Under the pieces are notes generated by a model that was not told the DNA's origin, ran no database searches, and worked only from the letters and a program-made list of their open reading frames with translations. Positions 20,457 through 30,669 of a stretch of 60,000 nucleotides of DNA are shown in pieces. Both the position numbers and the translations under genes were made by a program. The stretch is taken from NCBI GenBank assembly GCA_014529385.2, contig CM043970.1:40667279-40727278 (forward strand), read 5' to 3'. Origin of the DNA: Adiantum capillus-veneris (lineage: Eukaryota; Streptophyta; Polypodiopsida; Polypodiales; Pteridaceae). Within the stretch, counting starts at the first letter, position 1; every line of letters starts with the position of its first letter.

Positions 20457-21152
20457 CTTGTGATCTCACAATGCCTGAAAGACCTGTAGCATATGTTGTC
20501 TATGTTCTGCCTCATCCTTGGAGAAGACTATAATGTCGTCAAAGAAAGTGCCAACAAAAGATCTGTACTTTCTGAAAATCCTGTTCCATCATTCGGTTAA
20601 AAGTCGCTGGAGCATTGGTAAGGCCAAAAGGCATAACCAAAAATTCATATAAACTGAAGCTCGTCCGAGAAACTGTCTTGTAGACATCTCGCGGCGCGAT
20701 TCGGATCTGATGATATCCGCTTTTCAAATCAATCCTGCTGAAACAAGAGGATCCCTGTAGTCTATCAAAATATTATCGATCCTCGGAATCGAAAATTTGT
20801 TCTTGATGGTGATTTTATTGAGAGCTCTATAATCAATGCACATTCTCCAAGATCCGTCTTTCTTTAAAACCAACAACACCGGAGAGCAGTAGGGTGAAGT
20901 ACTCGGCTGGATAAGACCCTTTTCGAAGAGGTCTTTCACTTGGTTCATAATCTCTTCATTCTGGGCTCGGCTCACTCGGTAAGGTGGCCGGTTTGGGGGT
21001 GTGCTTCCAGGTATCAGATCAATAGTATGATCCTCAGGACGAGATGGTGGCAACTTGCTTGGCAGGCCCTTAGAAAAGCAATCGGCATGAGAGTGGAGAA
21101 AATCGTGGCGTTCTTTATCAAGGTCAAAACATATTCGACCTTCAATCATCAT
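20457..21152 (-). pseudogene. Chromovirus C reverse transcriptase, broken
   Basis: The frame reads [42 protein letters not shown], a short frame break near 20730, MKSGYHQIRIAP, then [20 protein letters not shown]. The active site near 20531-20545 is in another frame after a shift at about 20570. The core motifs are otherwise well conserved. The enzyme reverse transcribes element RNA. Confidence 0.86.
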
Positions 21153-21295
21153 TTAGTTCTCTCCAGAAAATCGAGTAAAGAAACTGAATTTCATAAGTAC
21201 AATCTCTTTGCCCTTCATTTGTCAAAGTCGCTTTCTTAGCCCGGTAGTCAACCACGGCGTTGTTCTTGTGGTACCAAGGGATTTCAAGGAGGACG

Positions 21296-21520
21296 TCACA
21301 ACCTTCCTAAGGGCATTACGTAGAACCCCTCGTGCCCTAAATACCCCTTACATTGCAAACGAAGTTTGCCAATGATCGGTGTAATGGAAACATCCCATCC
21401 GGGTGCCCCTAGAACTGCCTCCGCCTGTCGGGCGTAATTCCAAATCGAGTTGCCAAGAAAGAAGTTGGCCTTGGCTCCTCCATCAAAGAAAATGAGGGCT
21501 TTCTGATCTTTCATTTTGCC
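21296..21520 (-). pseudogene. Chromovirus C aspartic protease
   Basis: KDQKALIFFDGGAKANFFLGN carries the catalytic Asp in a D-G-G-A box where retropepsins usually have D-S/T-G-A. GKLRLQCKGYLGHEGFYVMPL follows. The same D-G-G-A box occurs in A (near 35059), and B has D-E-G-A. Confidence 0.75.
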
Positions 21521-21559
21521 CTAAGTGCGGAAAAGTTTTGTACTTTCGTTCATCTGATT

Positions 21560-23168
21560 CGGTTCGGGCCCCACGCAATGTGGTAACAGTTCTATTTTCA
21601 TCTGCCTTTTCTGCCACTTTCCTCAACTGCTCTTGAACTCTCTGGCTTCTCTTCATTCTGTTCTTGTTATGCCTTTTTAGGGCACTTCGCGGGGACGTGC
21701 CCATGTTCCCCGCATCCAAAACACTTCCCCTCTTTGATGTAGTTGGCCCTCTCTCGAAGAGTGAGCCGGGGTCGTGAATCCTTCTCTTTCTTTTCTTGGG
21801 AACTCTCTCTTTCTACTTTCATTATTAGAAGTCTGTTGGGTTCTCTCAGTCAAGATCTCATCAGTGGAGTAAGTCAGATTGCCCGAATGTATGGCAAAAC
21901 CCCGTTTCGCATGACCCATCAATTCTTGAATAGAATTTGACTTTTGTTCCAAGCAGTAGTCTCAGATCTCTGTAGGAAGTTCGCAGCAAAACCGCTCAAT
22001 CTGTTCTTTAAAGGAGACCTTCTTAAATGAAGAAGCTGGTAGAAAAGAGCTCCAAAATCTCTCGCAATAAGCGTCCAGAGAATCTCCCTTGGTCATCCGA
22101 AGATGATTCTAAGCAGTTTGTATATCTCGTTTGTACTCCCGAGTCAGCCAAGAAGAAATAAAAAGCCTTTTGAATTTTAACCGTTTAACAGGAGCTTCCT
22201 ATCTCAGTAGAAGGGTGGACCACCATGTTCGAGCATTTCCCTTGAAGAAAGATGTAGCCCTCCGAATCTTGGAGTGCTTTGAGTAATACCAGAGAAAGCT
22301 ATGTCAAACTGCTGTATGAAGGCCAAAGCCCTCGAAGCATCTTGAAATCCAAAAAAAGAGTCAAACTTAATTTGACTGTCCACCTTCTTTGAATTCTCTT
22401 ATTTTCTTGCTTTTATCCTCGAGGAAGTCATATTGGTTTGGCATTATAAAAATGCTTCTTCTTTGCATAAAACATGTGATCGTCAGAGTCCGAATTGTCT
22501 GAGGATGAGTCCTCGGTAGAACTGTCAGAAACTGGGAAAAATTTAGGCTTCTTTGGCTTTTATCTTGCCCTTTCCGAAGCTTTGCTTTTTGCTTCGCTTT
22601 TTGCCTTTTCTGTCTTCTTCGCTCGAGTCAGAAGAGCTAGAAGAATTGTCAGCAGAAGAAGAAGGAGAACTTGGTAGTCCTTCAAATCGTACACGCTTCT
22701 TGTGCTTTCTCACCGATGCAAAGGAAGATTGACGACCCAAATAACCTGGGAAGTCAGTTCCTTTCTTGTGCTTTTTCTCATGCTTTTTGGATTTGTTGTT
22801 TGCGTCCAAAAGCCGGCTAATCTGTGTCTGAACCACCTCTTGTAATTCTTGCTCTGTAAACATCCTGGAGAAGGAGGTTTCTTGATGGCCGGTGTGATGG
22901 GTGGTTCTGTGGCCTTTTGCCACTGGGCGTGTACTTCAGCGAGGGATTGCTGAGTCAAAAATTTTGCAAATTTTGGATCCTTCTCAATTTTAATCATTTG
23001 CTTTGTTGCCTCGTCAACCAATTGTCGACGTTCCATCTCTTCAATCTCGAATTGAGTAGGCCGAGGTGGGCCGTACTCTTCCTTTGATTGCTCATGAGAA
23101 TCTTCTCTGTGGTCTCCTCCCGCATTCGCAGATGTGAAAGAAGTCGATTGATTTTTGTTGGAATCCAT
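21560..23168 (-). pseudogene. Chromovirus C gag, broken
   Basis: The start ATG at 23168 gives MDSNKNQSTSFTSANAGG. A Glu/Gln-rich segment (QFEIEEMERRQLVDEATKQM), an acidic-serine tract (SSPSSSADNSSSSSDSSEED near 22620-22680) and lysine-rich stretches follow. The gag core (FKEQIERF) spans 21960-22440. An intact CCHC zinc knuckle (CFGCGEHGHVPAKC) lies at about 21676-21718. Gag packages element RNA. Frames change several times between 21950 and 22550. Confidence 0.78.
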
Positions 23169-23219
23169 AAGTGTCACGAGAAAAGGATCGGATTTCCCGG
23201 TAGAAGAGAAATTGGCCGC

Positions 23220-23231
23220 GCTCTGATATCG
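23220..23231 (-). promoter_or_regulatory. Primer binding site of chromovirus C (tRNA-Met)
   Basis: The minus strand reads CGATATCAGAGC next to the 5' LTR. A and B have the canonical TGGTATCAGAGC at the same place, so this is the initiator tRNA-Met site with substitutions in its first bases. Confidence 0.82.
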
Positions 23232-23232
23232 T

Positions 23233-23792
23233 TGTAACAAACTTGGACACCCCAAGTCAAGATTCTACCGCGACATAGCAGAGATTCACTTCAAGACAAT
23301 TCACAATTTCACAATTAGGTCGACACGGCACAATGTAGTTCCGTGCCAAGAGGTATTGGCCCCAAAGACTGGCGTCCCTTTCCGTATTTCTTTTTGTATT
23401 AATCCATGTTCAAAGTACAAGAGAGCCGGCAGGTGCTCACTCTTAGACTCTGCGTCTAGATGCTCTGAGAAGTGAGGCCTTGCCCACTTATTTAAAGGTA
23501 CAAGGGATGCCCAAAAGCAGAGCCCCAAAAGCACTTAAACGCAAAAGCTTGTAGTCTTAAAAGCAATAGGCCCAAAAGCTGCTATAATCAGCCAATGTAA
23601 TTTCTGGAAAAAGCCGTACGCTGCCACATCGTTAGCTCTGCAAATCCCGTTGCAAAGCTCGGAATTCCGTACGGTTGGCCAAAGTCAACTTGTCAGCGCA
23701 TTCTGCAAGGGTCCGTACTGTTGCCATGTGGCATCCATGCCCCAGCCACTGTGTATGTGTCTGGAAGCCTGCCGCGTCACCAGTTTGTGACA
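23233..23792 (-). repeat. 5' LTR of chromovirus C
   Basis: The 560-bp partner of 17413-17971 with the same ends. A TATA-like TTTAAATAAG on the minus strand near 23488 would be the element promoter. Confidence 0.94.
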
Positions 23793-24420
23793 GATGTCCT
23801 CATCAATGAAGTGGGGATATTGAGGTTTAAAAGCTCTACCTGATTCCCAAGTAGCAAACCTTTCAGATTGACCCTTCCATTTAATTAAGTACTCATCATA
23901 AGCTTTTTGGCGCGAATGACGTGTACGATGATCCAGAACAACCTCTGGTTCTCGAGGAATATGCTCAGTTTGCATATGTTGCCATACATTTTCCTCAATA
24001 GGTACAACAATGTCGGGTTCGCCTAACTTTTCTTTAAGGTAGCTAACATGAAACAAACAAATGTATACTAACATCCGAAGGAAGAGCCGGTTTATAGGCA
24101 ACTTGGCCAATTTTCTTTGTGATTAAAATGGACCACAAAATCTAGCTGAAAGCTTATAATGCTTTCCAGTTCGCATAGTCGTGGAATCTTTGGGTATCTT
24201 CAGATAGACCCATTGTCCCACCTCTATAGTCCTTGGAGATCTCTTTTGATTAGCATTAGGAACTCGGTCACGAGCCGTCCTTATACTATGCTTAGCCAAT
24301 TCAAGCATTTCTTGCAAGAAATCTCGAGCTTGACGATCCTTGACTTTGTCTAAGACAATAGGAATAGGGGATTGAGGGAATCATCCCACCCCATGGTGTA
24401 ACACTCAGCCAAGATCGCAT
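23793..24420 (-). pseudogene. Element F integrase C-terminus and chromodomain
   Basis: From the top, HSIRTARDRVPNANQKRSPR and VGQWVYLKIPKDST are the integrase C-terminal domain (24123-24317), then VSYLKEKLGEPDIVVPIEE, then a chromodomain: VVLDHRTRHSRQKAYDEYLIKWKG and RFATWES near 23840-23960, with the aromatic residues Y, W and W of the methyl-lysine cage. The catalytic core upstream is mostly lost after about 24420. The coding sequence is followed by GATGT and element C, and resumes at 17412 toward the F LTR. Confidence 0.78.
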
Positions 24421-25367
24421 CATATGCTAGGGCAACATCCACCTCTTTTGAATGATAATAGAGTGGTAGTCAACTACACTTGAGCGGGTGAGTATGTGCC
24501 ACAACCAATGAGAAATCATTATTCAATGGACAAGAACACGCTAATATGGAAAAGGATATCATATTTGGCCAAAATTGGCAAGAAATATTCGAGCTCATGA
24601 GGTTGATGTGTTAATGATTGAAATTCATACTAATTTTGAGGCCAAAATAAGATGTAAAAAGTTGTATATTTCTATGGCGTTATGAGTGCTTACCATGTAA
24701 TTATCATTTGTGTTTTTTCAAATAGAATTAGGATCACATATGTTCAAGTTCAATGGGCAAAACATACTTCAATCATACTTACACACCGGTATGCCTTTGC
24801 TACGGAAATGTAGGGAAAAAAGTATGGTCCACAATACCAATTGACCAAGCTGACTCCCAAGCCAATCAGACAGACATAGACAACCTACAAGAAGTGAAGA
24901 ATAGAGTGTAACAAGCTACAAACCCCTTTGCATGAAGATGGATTTCTATAAGTACAATTTTACCAATTTAGCGATGAATATTTCATCTTTTTGGTTCATT
25001 GGATGTGCATCAATTGGATACACGTCTCCTTTGTGTGTGAGATTAGTGAGCCCAATTTGCTCACCTATTTTCAAATCAGTTGTACCTTATACTTCTAGAT
25101 CAATAGATGCATGTTATGGATGTAAGTGTATCTCTTGCTTCAATAATCTAACGTTTTGTACAAAGTTATGCTATGGATGTATAATCTTGGTCTCATAGGG
25201 TACTCTGTCCTTCTCTTAACGTTGAAATTATCCTTACTCTTTCTTTCTTTTCTGAAATGTCTCTGTAAGTTTGTTGTTCAATTTTGTAGTGTTTTGTACA
25301 TTCTTCTAGTTCTATAATGTTCTAACATTTATCGTGAGTTACATAAGGACTTTAATGGTTTGCATAG
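24421..25367. other. AT-rich DNA without a recognisable gene
   Basis: No domain or repeat pair was recognised. T-rich, intron-like sequence precedes the possible exon at 25368. Confidence 0.45.
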
Positions 25368-25527
25368 GTAGTGTTTGGTGTAGTTTTTGTGCTTCACCTT
25401 CCATCTGTGGTTCCTCATCCAACATATCATTTGCTGAATGACGACGATATTGAATTATCAACGGACTATGAAGCTCTTTCGGGGAAGGATCAGATCTGCC
25501 CAGAATGCCGCGCTGGTCTATTTTCAA
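25368..25527 (+). other. Possible orphan host exon
   Basis: A 160-base open segment lies between an acceptor (TTTGCATAG at 25360-25367) and a strong donor (CAA/GTGAGT at 25528). Its translation, including HPTYHLLNDDDIELSTDYEAL and ICPECRAGLF with a CPEC pair, looks protein-like rather than random and does not match the transposons in the window. I do not recognise the family. It could be a captured or displaced exon, or chance. Confidence 0.28.
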
Positions 25528-25802
25528 GTGAGTGTTCATGATTTACATTTGTGCTTCTAGTTTTATTAGGTTATTTTGAAGCGATTCATGATAACTTTTT
25601 GTCTCATTTTCCCTTTCCATTTTTGCATGGCCATACATTGTGAATATGGTTTCCCTTTTTCTATGCTGCTAGAGGGTGTTGTTCTTAATGGAGCACTTTT
25701 CTTTTGTAGAATTACACCATTATTGCTTATAAGCCAAATTTTGAGATGTTCTACTCTTTGATGTTGGACCTTGGTTGTTTTAGTCTCTCTCTCTCTCTCT
25801 AT
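25528..25802. other. T-rich stretch without a recognisable gene
   Basis: Intron-like composition and short chance ORFs on both strands, ending in a CTCTCTCT run at 25787-25800. Confidence 0.45.
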
Positions 25803-26055
25803 GGCCCTAAACAATGGCGTCCCTTTCACTATTTCTTTATATTGCTTCAACAACGTACAATTTTTGTGGCTCTGCTTTGCATCTCCCACGGGAAGAATAC
25901 CAGAGAGACCCTTGGCTACATATTTAAAGACCCTTGGCCCAAACTCAAAAGCAGTAGATGAAAAGCTGCTCTTCTAAAAACTCTGGAGCCCAAAAGCTAG
26001 GGTCCCAGCGGCTGTCTGTACAGTAGTGCCACGTGGTTGCAGTTCTGCAAATTGT
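25803..26055 (-). repeat. LTR fragment of the solo-LTR family
   Basis: In minus orientation this resembles the middle of the LTR at 32575-33205: GGCGTCCCTTTCACTATTTC, ATATTTAAAGACCCTTGG and GTGCCACGTGG occur in the same order. Both ends are missing. Confidence 0.6.
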
Positions 26056-26555
26056 GGGCCAATCAATTTAAGCTAGATAAAAAATATCCGAGGGTCAATC
26101 CGGAGGTCATTGAGTTTTCCCATTCCATATCGGAGCTCTTGATATTCTGGCGTAGAAAAATTAGCCATAACACCCAGGCCACATTGATCTTAAAAAAAGG
26201 GGTGTTGCGATGCACTAAAGTTACATACCCAGCAATCTCACCCAATTAGTGTCACGTGCACATCTAACCCTATGTGTACGTGGACAAGCTACTTCATGAC
26301 ATGGGTTCAGTTCAGTTAGATTAACAAGTGTTCTGGCACTTTTGTGAGTCTGTTTACAGACCGTGCATGTCCAGACACTTTGAGTAGATGCATATCCTCT
26401 GGTTGCACACAACATGACCATCAGATTACAGTCATAACCCATCAGGAGCATTTTTACAGTGCATAGACCTAATTTCCCTATTTTAGTCATTTTTCACTTA
26501 TTATTTTTAAGTGACTTTTGTTGGGAAACTGGGTAGGGTAATTTTGACAAGCAAG

Positions 26556-26563
26556 TATATAAG
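26556..26563 (+). promoter_or_regulatory. TATA box in the LTR-like block
   Basis: TATATAAG lies about 100 bases upstream of the first AGCGTTTT motif and has a typical plant TATA form. Confidence 0.5.
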
Positions 26564-26654
26564 AAACGTAGCGCTAGCACTTTCTGGCAGAAGAGGCAGT
26601 AGGGACGAGACATCCAGCAGTGCACCTTCTCAGCAATACCCCCCCCCCACAACA

Positions 26655-27110
26655 AACCTAGCGTTTTTCAGCCAAGAAGCCCAACGTTTTCAGCATTGCA
26701 GATAAGCGAGCGTTTTGCATTTGCAGATCATCTGGCGATAGCAGGACCAAGCAGAAGCATAGCGTTTTTGCAGCAGACCCCAGATCAGCCCTAGCGTTTT
26801 TGAATCAGCAAGCAACCTAGCGTTTTGCAGATTCACCGCGACAGAGTCAGCCTTTGCATCAGCGTTTTGCATTTTCAGCAGATAGACTCTGCAGTAGAAC
26901 CTGCAAACCTCGCAGATCTCACCTTCCCGCAGCAGATTCTCGCCACACGGTCAGATCCACCACCGTTTGCAGATTCAGCCCGGAAAACACAAATTTCAGC
27001 ATCTGCATTTTCAGCACGTCGTCGTTGCATCGTCGTCATCGCCGTCGTCATTGACATAGAGTCAGAGTTCAGCAGATAAAGATTTGCAGACTTCAGCCAT
27101 TAGCGTTTTC
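26655..27110 (+). repeat. AGCGTTTT motif array
   Basis: AGCGTTTT occurs near 26660, 26709, 26761, 26794, 26819, 26861 and 27103, with variants near 26688 (AACGTTTT) and 26961 (ACCGTTT). The neighbouring DNA is rich in CAGCA, TTGCAG and ATCAGC. This is the reverse complement of the array at 10816-11000. Confidence 0.7.
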
Positions 27111-27249
27111 AGTTTTCAGCCCGTCTCGTCGTCGTCCTCATCGTCGTCGACATCGTCGGCAAGTCCATTGCATTGTAGAGATTTGTGCAATCAATAGTAG
27201 ACCGCTCTCGCCATAGAGAGTGGGGCCTTCGGAGGAGGGTTTGACAACA

Positions 27250-27402
27250 TTTTGGTGTCGTATTCTTCTCTCTCTATCTCTCAGTCTCAGCACCTCATTC
27301 ACAGTGTTTATCCACTTTGTTTTAAATTTTACAGGGGCACTCTGAAAGCTCAAAGCATTATGTACACCTAAGTACTCGAGGCTAGTGAGCAAGCTTTTTA
27401 GC
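27250..27402. other. Junction between LTR-like block and LINE
   Basis: Pyrimidine-rich leader-like DNA (CTCTCTCTATCTCTCAG) followed by an AT-rich stretch. The minus-strand ORF 27138-27392 (ALSFQSAPVKFKTKWINTVNEVL) is not a protein I recognise. Confidence 0.4.
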
Positions 27403-28665
27403 TTAGATCAGTGACTTTATCTTCACCCAAAAAATGCCTGACAATGGTAATTTAACTCTCCATATAGCTTGAGATTGCTTGGAGTGATGGAAATGCTGGA
27501 AGAATTGTTTAGAAGCACATCCTTTATCTGCAAAAGCCTGTTGACGAGCTCGAGTTTGCCATTTGGCCAATTTCCTCTCATCATTGTGCCGTAGCATAAC
27601 TCGGGCTGAAAGCAACTCAGACATTTGAGTGGTAGTAAGAGAAGAATGATTAGCCAAGTGCATTAATCTGCTACAAGCATCCTTTGCCTGATTAACTTGT
27701 TCTCTTAATCGTGACAGATAATCCCTGCCATAATCTTGGATAACACATTGAACGTGCATAACAAAGCGGAACCAAGCTATGTCCATATCAACATACCTCT
27801 GGGAGATCAAAGGTGGAATGACATCCACAATCATAGTGCGAAAAGGTTCATGCTTGAGGTAAGCATTATTGATATGCAAAAGTCTCTTTTTGGGTAGGCG
27901 GTCATTGATATCAAAAGAGCCAAAACTAAGTTTCAAGCATACGGGAAAATGATCCGAGAGACACATAGCATAATCAATCCTCATCTCGCATACAAAGTCA
28001 TCATATTGTTGCATGTGAAAAAGATTCCAGCGATCCAGTCAAGCGCGATACATAGATTGAGCATTATGGTGAAAAGTGAATCCTGGATCAGTCGCATGCA
28101 AAAAGGACCACAAATCAAGCCCATTACATGTCGACATAAATTGGTCCCATTATTGCCGTTCCATATGAAGCATGTGAGAATGGCATGTAGTATTATCTGC
28201 AAGGTTTGGAGCATTATTAAAATCCCCACAGAGAAAGGCATTGGAACGCCAACAATAAGAGAAGATAGCACTCCACAACCGTGCCCTATCTGCAGATGCT
28301 GTGTATGCATATAATCCTCCAAATTCGAAAACTTCCCCATTAACAATACATTGGATGACCATCCATCTCCCAGTCGGGTCATTGAAAACCAAGGTCGGGA
28401 AGAGTTCATGTCGAACAAATATAAGCACTCCAGAATAGCCAGCTGATCTTGCATAAGCTATCCAGTAGCCCGCAAAGTAAGAAGTCTGTCCTACAAATTG
28501 ATGCTGGTTATGCTCTTGAAGAACCACAATATCCGCTTTACATGTATGTACATAGTGCGAGGTAAGCCGCCACTTGTCGTGATTGCATAACCCACGCACA
28601 TTATAGGAGATGCAATTCAAAGAACTATGCATTCTATATTGTATATACAATGGGCGAGGAAACAA
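27403..28665 (-). pseudogene. LINE ORF2, endonuclease and linker only
   Basis: The endonuclease starts LNCISYNVRGL (catalytic Asn) near 28600 and continues with ADIVVLQEHN (catalytic Glu), VLIFVRHELFPTLVF, EFGGLYAYT and NAFLCGDFNNAP (the Asp-Asn pair) near 28200-28230. A frame break near 28010-28150 follows, then CLSDHFPVCLKL with the terminal Ser-Asp-His box near 27945-27975. The linker (LREQVNQAKDACSRLMHLA, LARWQ-like) extends to 27403, where the frame stops. All catalytic residues are visible, but the domain is split over two frames. Confidence 0.82.
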
Positions 28666-28768
28666 GGAAAAGGGGAGAAATCTCTAGTACTAGTGCCCAT
28701 TGACACATCCTCCCCAGCTGTAGGTACCTGAGGAGATGGGTCCAGACCTGGATCCAGATGATGAAAAA

Positions 28769-29918
28769 TTAAGGTGCCTTACGATGAAGAGGCTTCTCCT
28801 GTAACAACTCCTTGTAAGAGCGAACCACCTTGTCGCAAGCTTCAGCCAAAGACGTGTTGTCATTACAAGGGAGTTTTTTCTGAACAACATTCTTCAAAGG
28901 GGGCACATAATTACGAGAAGATGCCGGAATACGGACCGTAGCAGCTTTAGCGGGTTTCTTGGGCCAACCAAGTTTGAGAGGTCGAAACCTGTCCTTTTTC
29001 CTTGTCTTTAGTATTTGGAGAAGCAAAAAGTGCAGACAATTGTAATTGTTTCCCTTTGCCTTTATTCGCCCCAGCTGTCAGGAAGGAGGTTGAAGCACCT
29101 TTGGTTTGAACCTCAGAAAATTTCGGAGGTGAGCGAGGTTGAGGAGCAGGGACATCCGAAGGAGGTGGTTGCAGATTTGGTTCTGGACATTCGGATTGCA
29201 TATGACCAAATTTGCCACAGCAGAAGCAAGAATTTGCAAACTTGTCCCATTTAAGCTTGAATGGACGCTTTCCAACCACTGCATCCCCAGAATCGACCGA
29301 AATACCTGCTGGCGTGGGAATATCTGTGTCCCACAGAATACAAAAACGGTTAGCGTTTGCGTCCAGCTTAGGAGGGCAAATGACTTTGCCCAGCTAAGTA
29401 GCCAACAAAGGAAGAAAGTGACGCCAAGTGCGAGGAAAGTCGACCACCTCAACCCAGACGGGACACTTGTGACAAATGAGACTCTGATAGTCCTTGGTGA
29501 GAGCCCAAGGCAGCACATGAGTCATCTGGGTATTGAAAAAAAGAGGAGACATTTCAAGCAAAGCATCCCAAGCATCCATGTCAGCCAGCAAGACTTCATA
29601 GAACCCTCGTGTGCCAAAGTAAACCCCTCGAACTGCTTGCCGTTTGAGTAGGAAATCAACCCATTGGCCTACATCTTGAGCCGTAGGCATTTTACTCGGG
29701 AAAAAAAGAATCACCGCGTTAAGAGCATATTGAACAACAAGATCCATAAGCTCCTGTATAGGGATACGCACTTCCATGACTGGAGCGGATCCTTCCCAGG
29801 CTTGACGTGCATCCTGGAAGTCCTCATGCAAACATTCTTTGATAAGGCTTAAAGCATCCATATCCGAAGATTCCATGGCTTTCCGACGCTTGTATATACA
29901 CTGATCAGTCGAATCCAT
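28769..29918 (-). pseudogene. LINE ORF1, DUF4283-like with CCHC zinc knuckle
   Basis: From the ATG at 29918 the frame gives MDSTDQCIYKRRK, a DUF4283-like domain (DVGQWVDFLLKRQAVRGVYFG, PWALTKDYQSLICHKCPVWVE), then a single in-frame stop at 29394-29396 where copy 1 has Gln (LLASQLGK). The same frame then continues to a complete knuckle CFCCGKFGHMQSEC near 29175-29216. A frame shift near 28950-29020 precedes a basic tail (KKPAKAATVRIPASSRNY). It binds element RNA. Confidence 0.8.
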
Positions 29919-29926
29919 GTGAAGAT

Positions 29927-29952
29927 CACACACACACACACACACACACACA
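29927..29952 (+). repeat. (CA)13 microsatellite
   Basis: Dinucleotide repeat just upstream of the LINE ORF1 start. Confidence 0.95.
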
Positions 29953-30489
29953 CTCTCTTTTATTTGGGGTTTTAGATATTTGACTGCTATAGACACAGAC
30001 AAACACACACGAGGTTGACTGTACAGAAACACTCACACCTCTCTCACACACAAAACGATAGGAGGATTGCGTGCAGGCGAAATCTAACTTCAACCACCGG
30101 CGCGCTGTGAAGGAACCTGCATAGAGTAGATGATGTGCAAAACAAAGTTGCGCGACAGATGAGTGGCTGAAGGATTTACCACACACCCAAATCCCCCCAG
30201 GTGCGTACACACAGACACACACATTCATACACACACAAACTTACCACACACACATACACACACCACTCACGCGCAGAACAGCTAGAGGTTGCAAGCTGCC
30301 CGAGGGCGAAGACACAGAGGCAGACAACTGCAGGGGACGCGAGGAAATCTGCCAGTGCATGCAACTCCCAACCGCTGGCACACGGGCAGACTAGTGCGCA
30401 AGTGTAGAGCTCGCGCAGGAGTACAACTTGAGCAGGTGCAGAGCTCACGCTCTCTCTCGCTGCAACCACACCACCTCCAACTCAAAACG
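29953..30489. other. Leader-like region upstream of the LINE, CA-rich
   Basis: Non-coding DNA with many short CACACA runs (30205-30270). Overlapping ORFs on both strands here are low-complexity artefacts. It may be the 5' untranslated region of the minus-strand LINE. Confidence 0.5.

Positions 30490-30548
<59 letters not shown>
30490..30548 (+). repeat. 35-bp poly-C tract followed by (AC)12
   Basis: C homopolymer from 30490 to 30524, directly followed by the alternating AC repeat 30525-30548. Confidence 0.95.
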
Positions 30549-30554
<6 letters not shown>

Positions 30555-30559
30555 ACAAA

Positions 30560-30669
30560 GTTCCAGCTAGTATCACCATTTTTGTATCTCTTTTTTTGTA
30601 CCCAGACATGGTATCAAATTCACTAGTTCGTAACGGATTGGTCATATGGCGACGTTAGATTTTTTAATT
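30560..30669 (+). repeat. Segment shared with 11700-11870
   Basis: GACATGGTATCAAATTCAC near 30604, followed by TAACGGATTGGTC and GACGTTAGATTTT, parallels 11785-11865. It ends against the LINE 3' end at about 30670. Confidence 0.5.

Larger units (their letters stand above)
17413..23792 (-). mobile_element. Chromovirus C, complete with both LTRs
   Basis: A 6380-bp element bounded by LTRs of 559 and 560 bp and flanked by the perfect 5-bp duplication GATGT (17408-17412 and 23793-23797). On the minus strand it reads 5' LTR, primer binding site, gag, protease, reverse transcriptase, RNase H, integrase, purine tract, 3' LTR. The chromodomain found in A and B is deleted. The two LTRs differ at roughly 8-9% of positions by eye, so the insertion is old, and frameshifts break pol. 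It sits inside element F. Confidence 0.95.
26250..27249 (+). repeat. LTR-like block of about 1 kb
   Basis: The block starts TGTCACGTGCAC and ends TTTGACAACA, giving TGT...ACA ends. It has a TATA box at 26556 and is followed after a few bases by TTGGTGTCG, which could be a primer binding site. No second LTR or target duplication was found, so the boundaries are tentative. The downstream part holds the AGCGTTTT motif array. Confidence 0.38.
27403..29918 (-). mobile_element. LINE retrotransposon, copy 2 of the 2380-4066 family
   Basis: On the minus strand ORF1 (29918 down to about 28770) is followed by the endonuclease and the linker toward reverse transcriptase (28665 down to 27403). The reverse transcriptase itself is missing. 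A (CA)n tract and leader-like DNA precede ORF1 at 29927-30480. Confidence 0.85.

Noticed and set aside
30282-30658. ORFs rich in Pro, His, Thr, Gly or Val-Cys on both strands
   Set aside because: They are translations of the poly-C and CA repeats, not genes.
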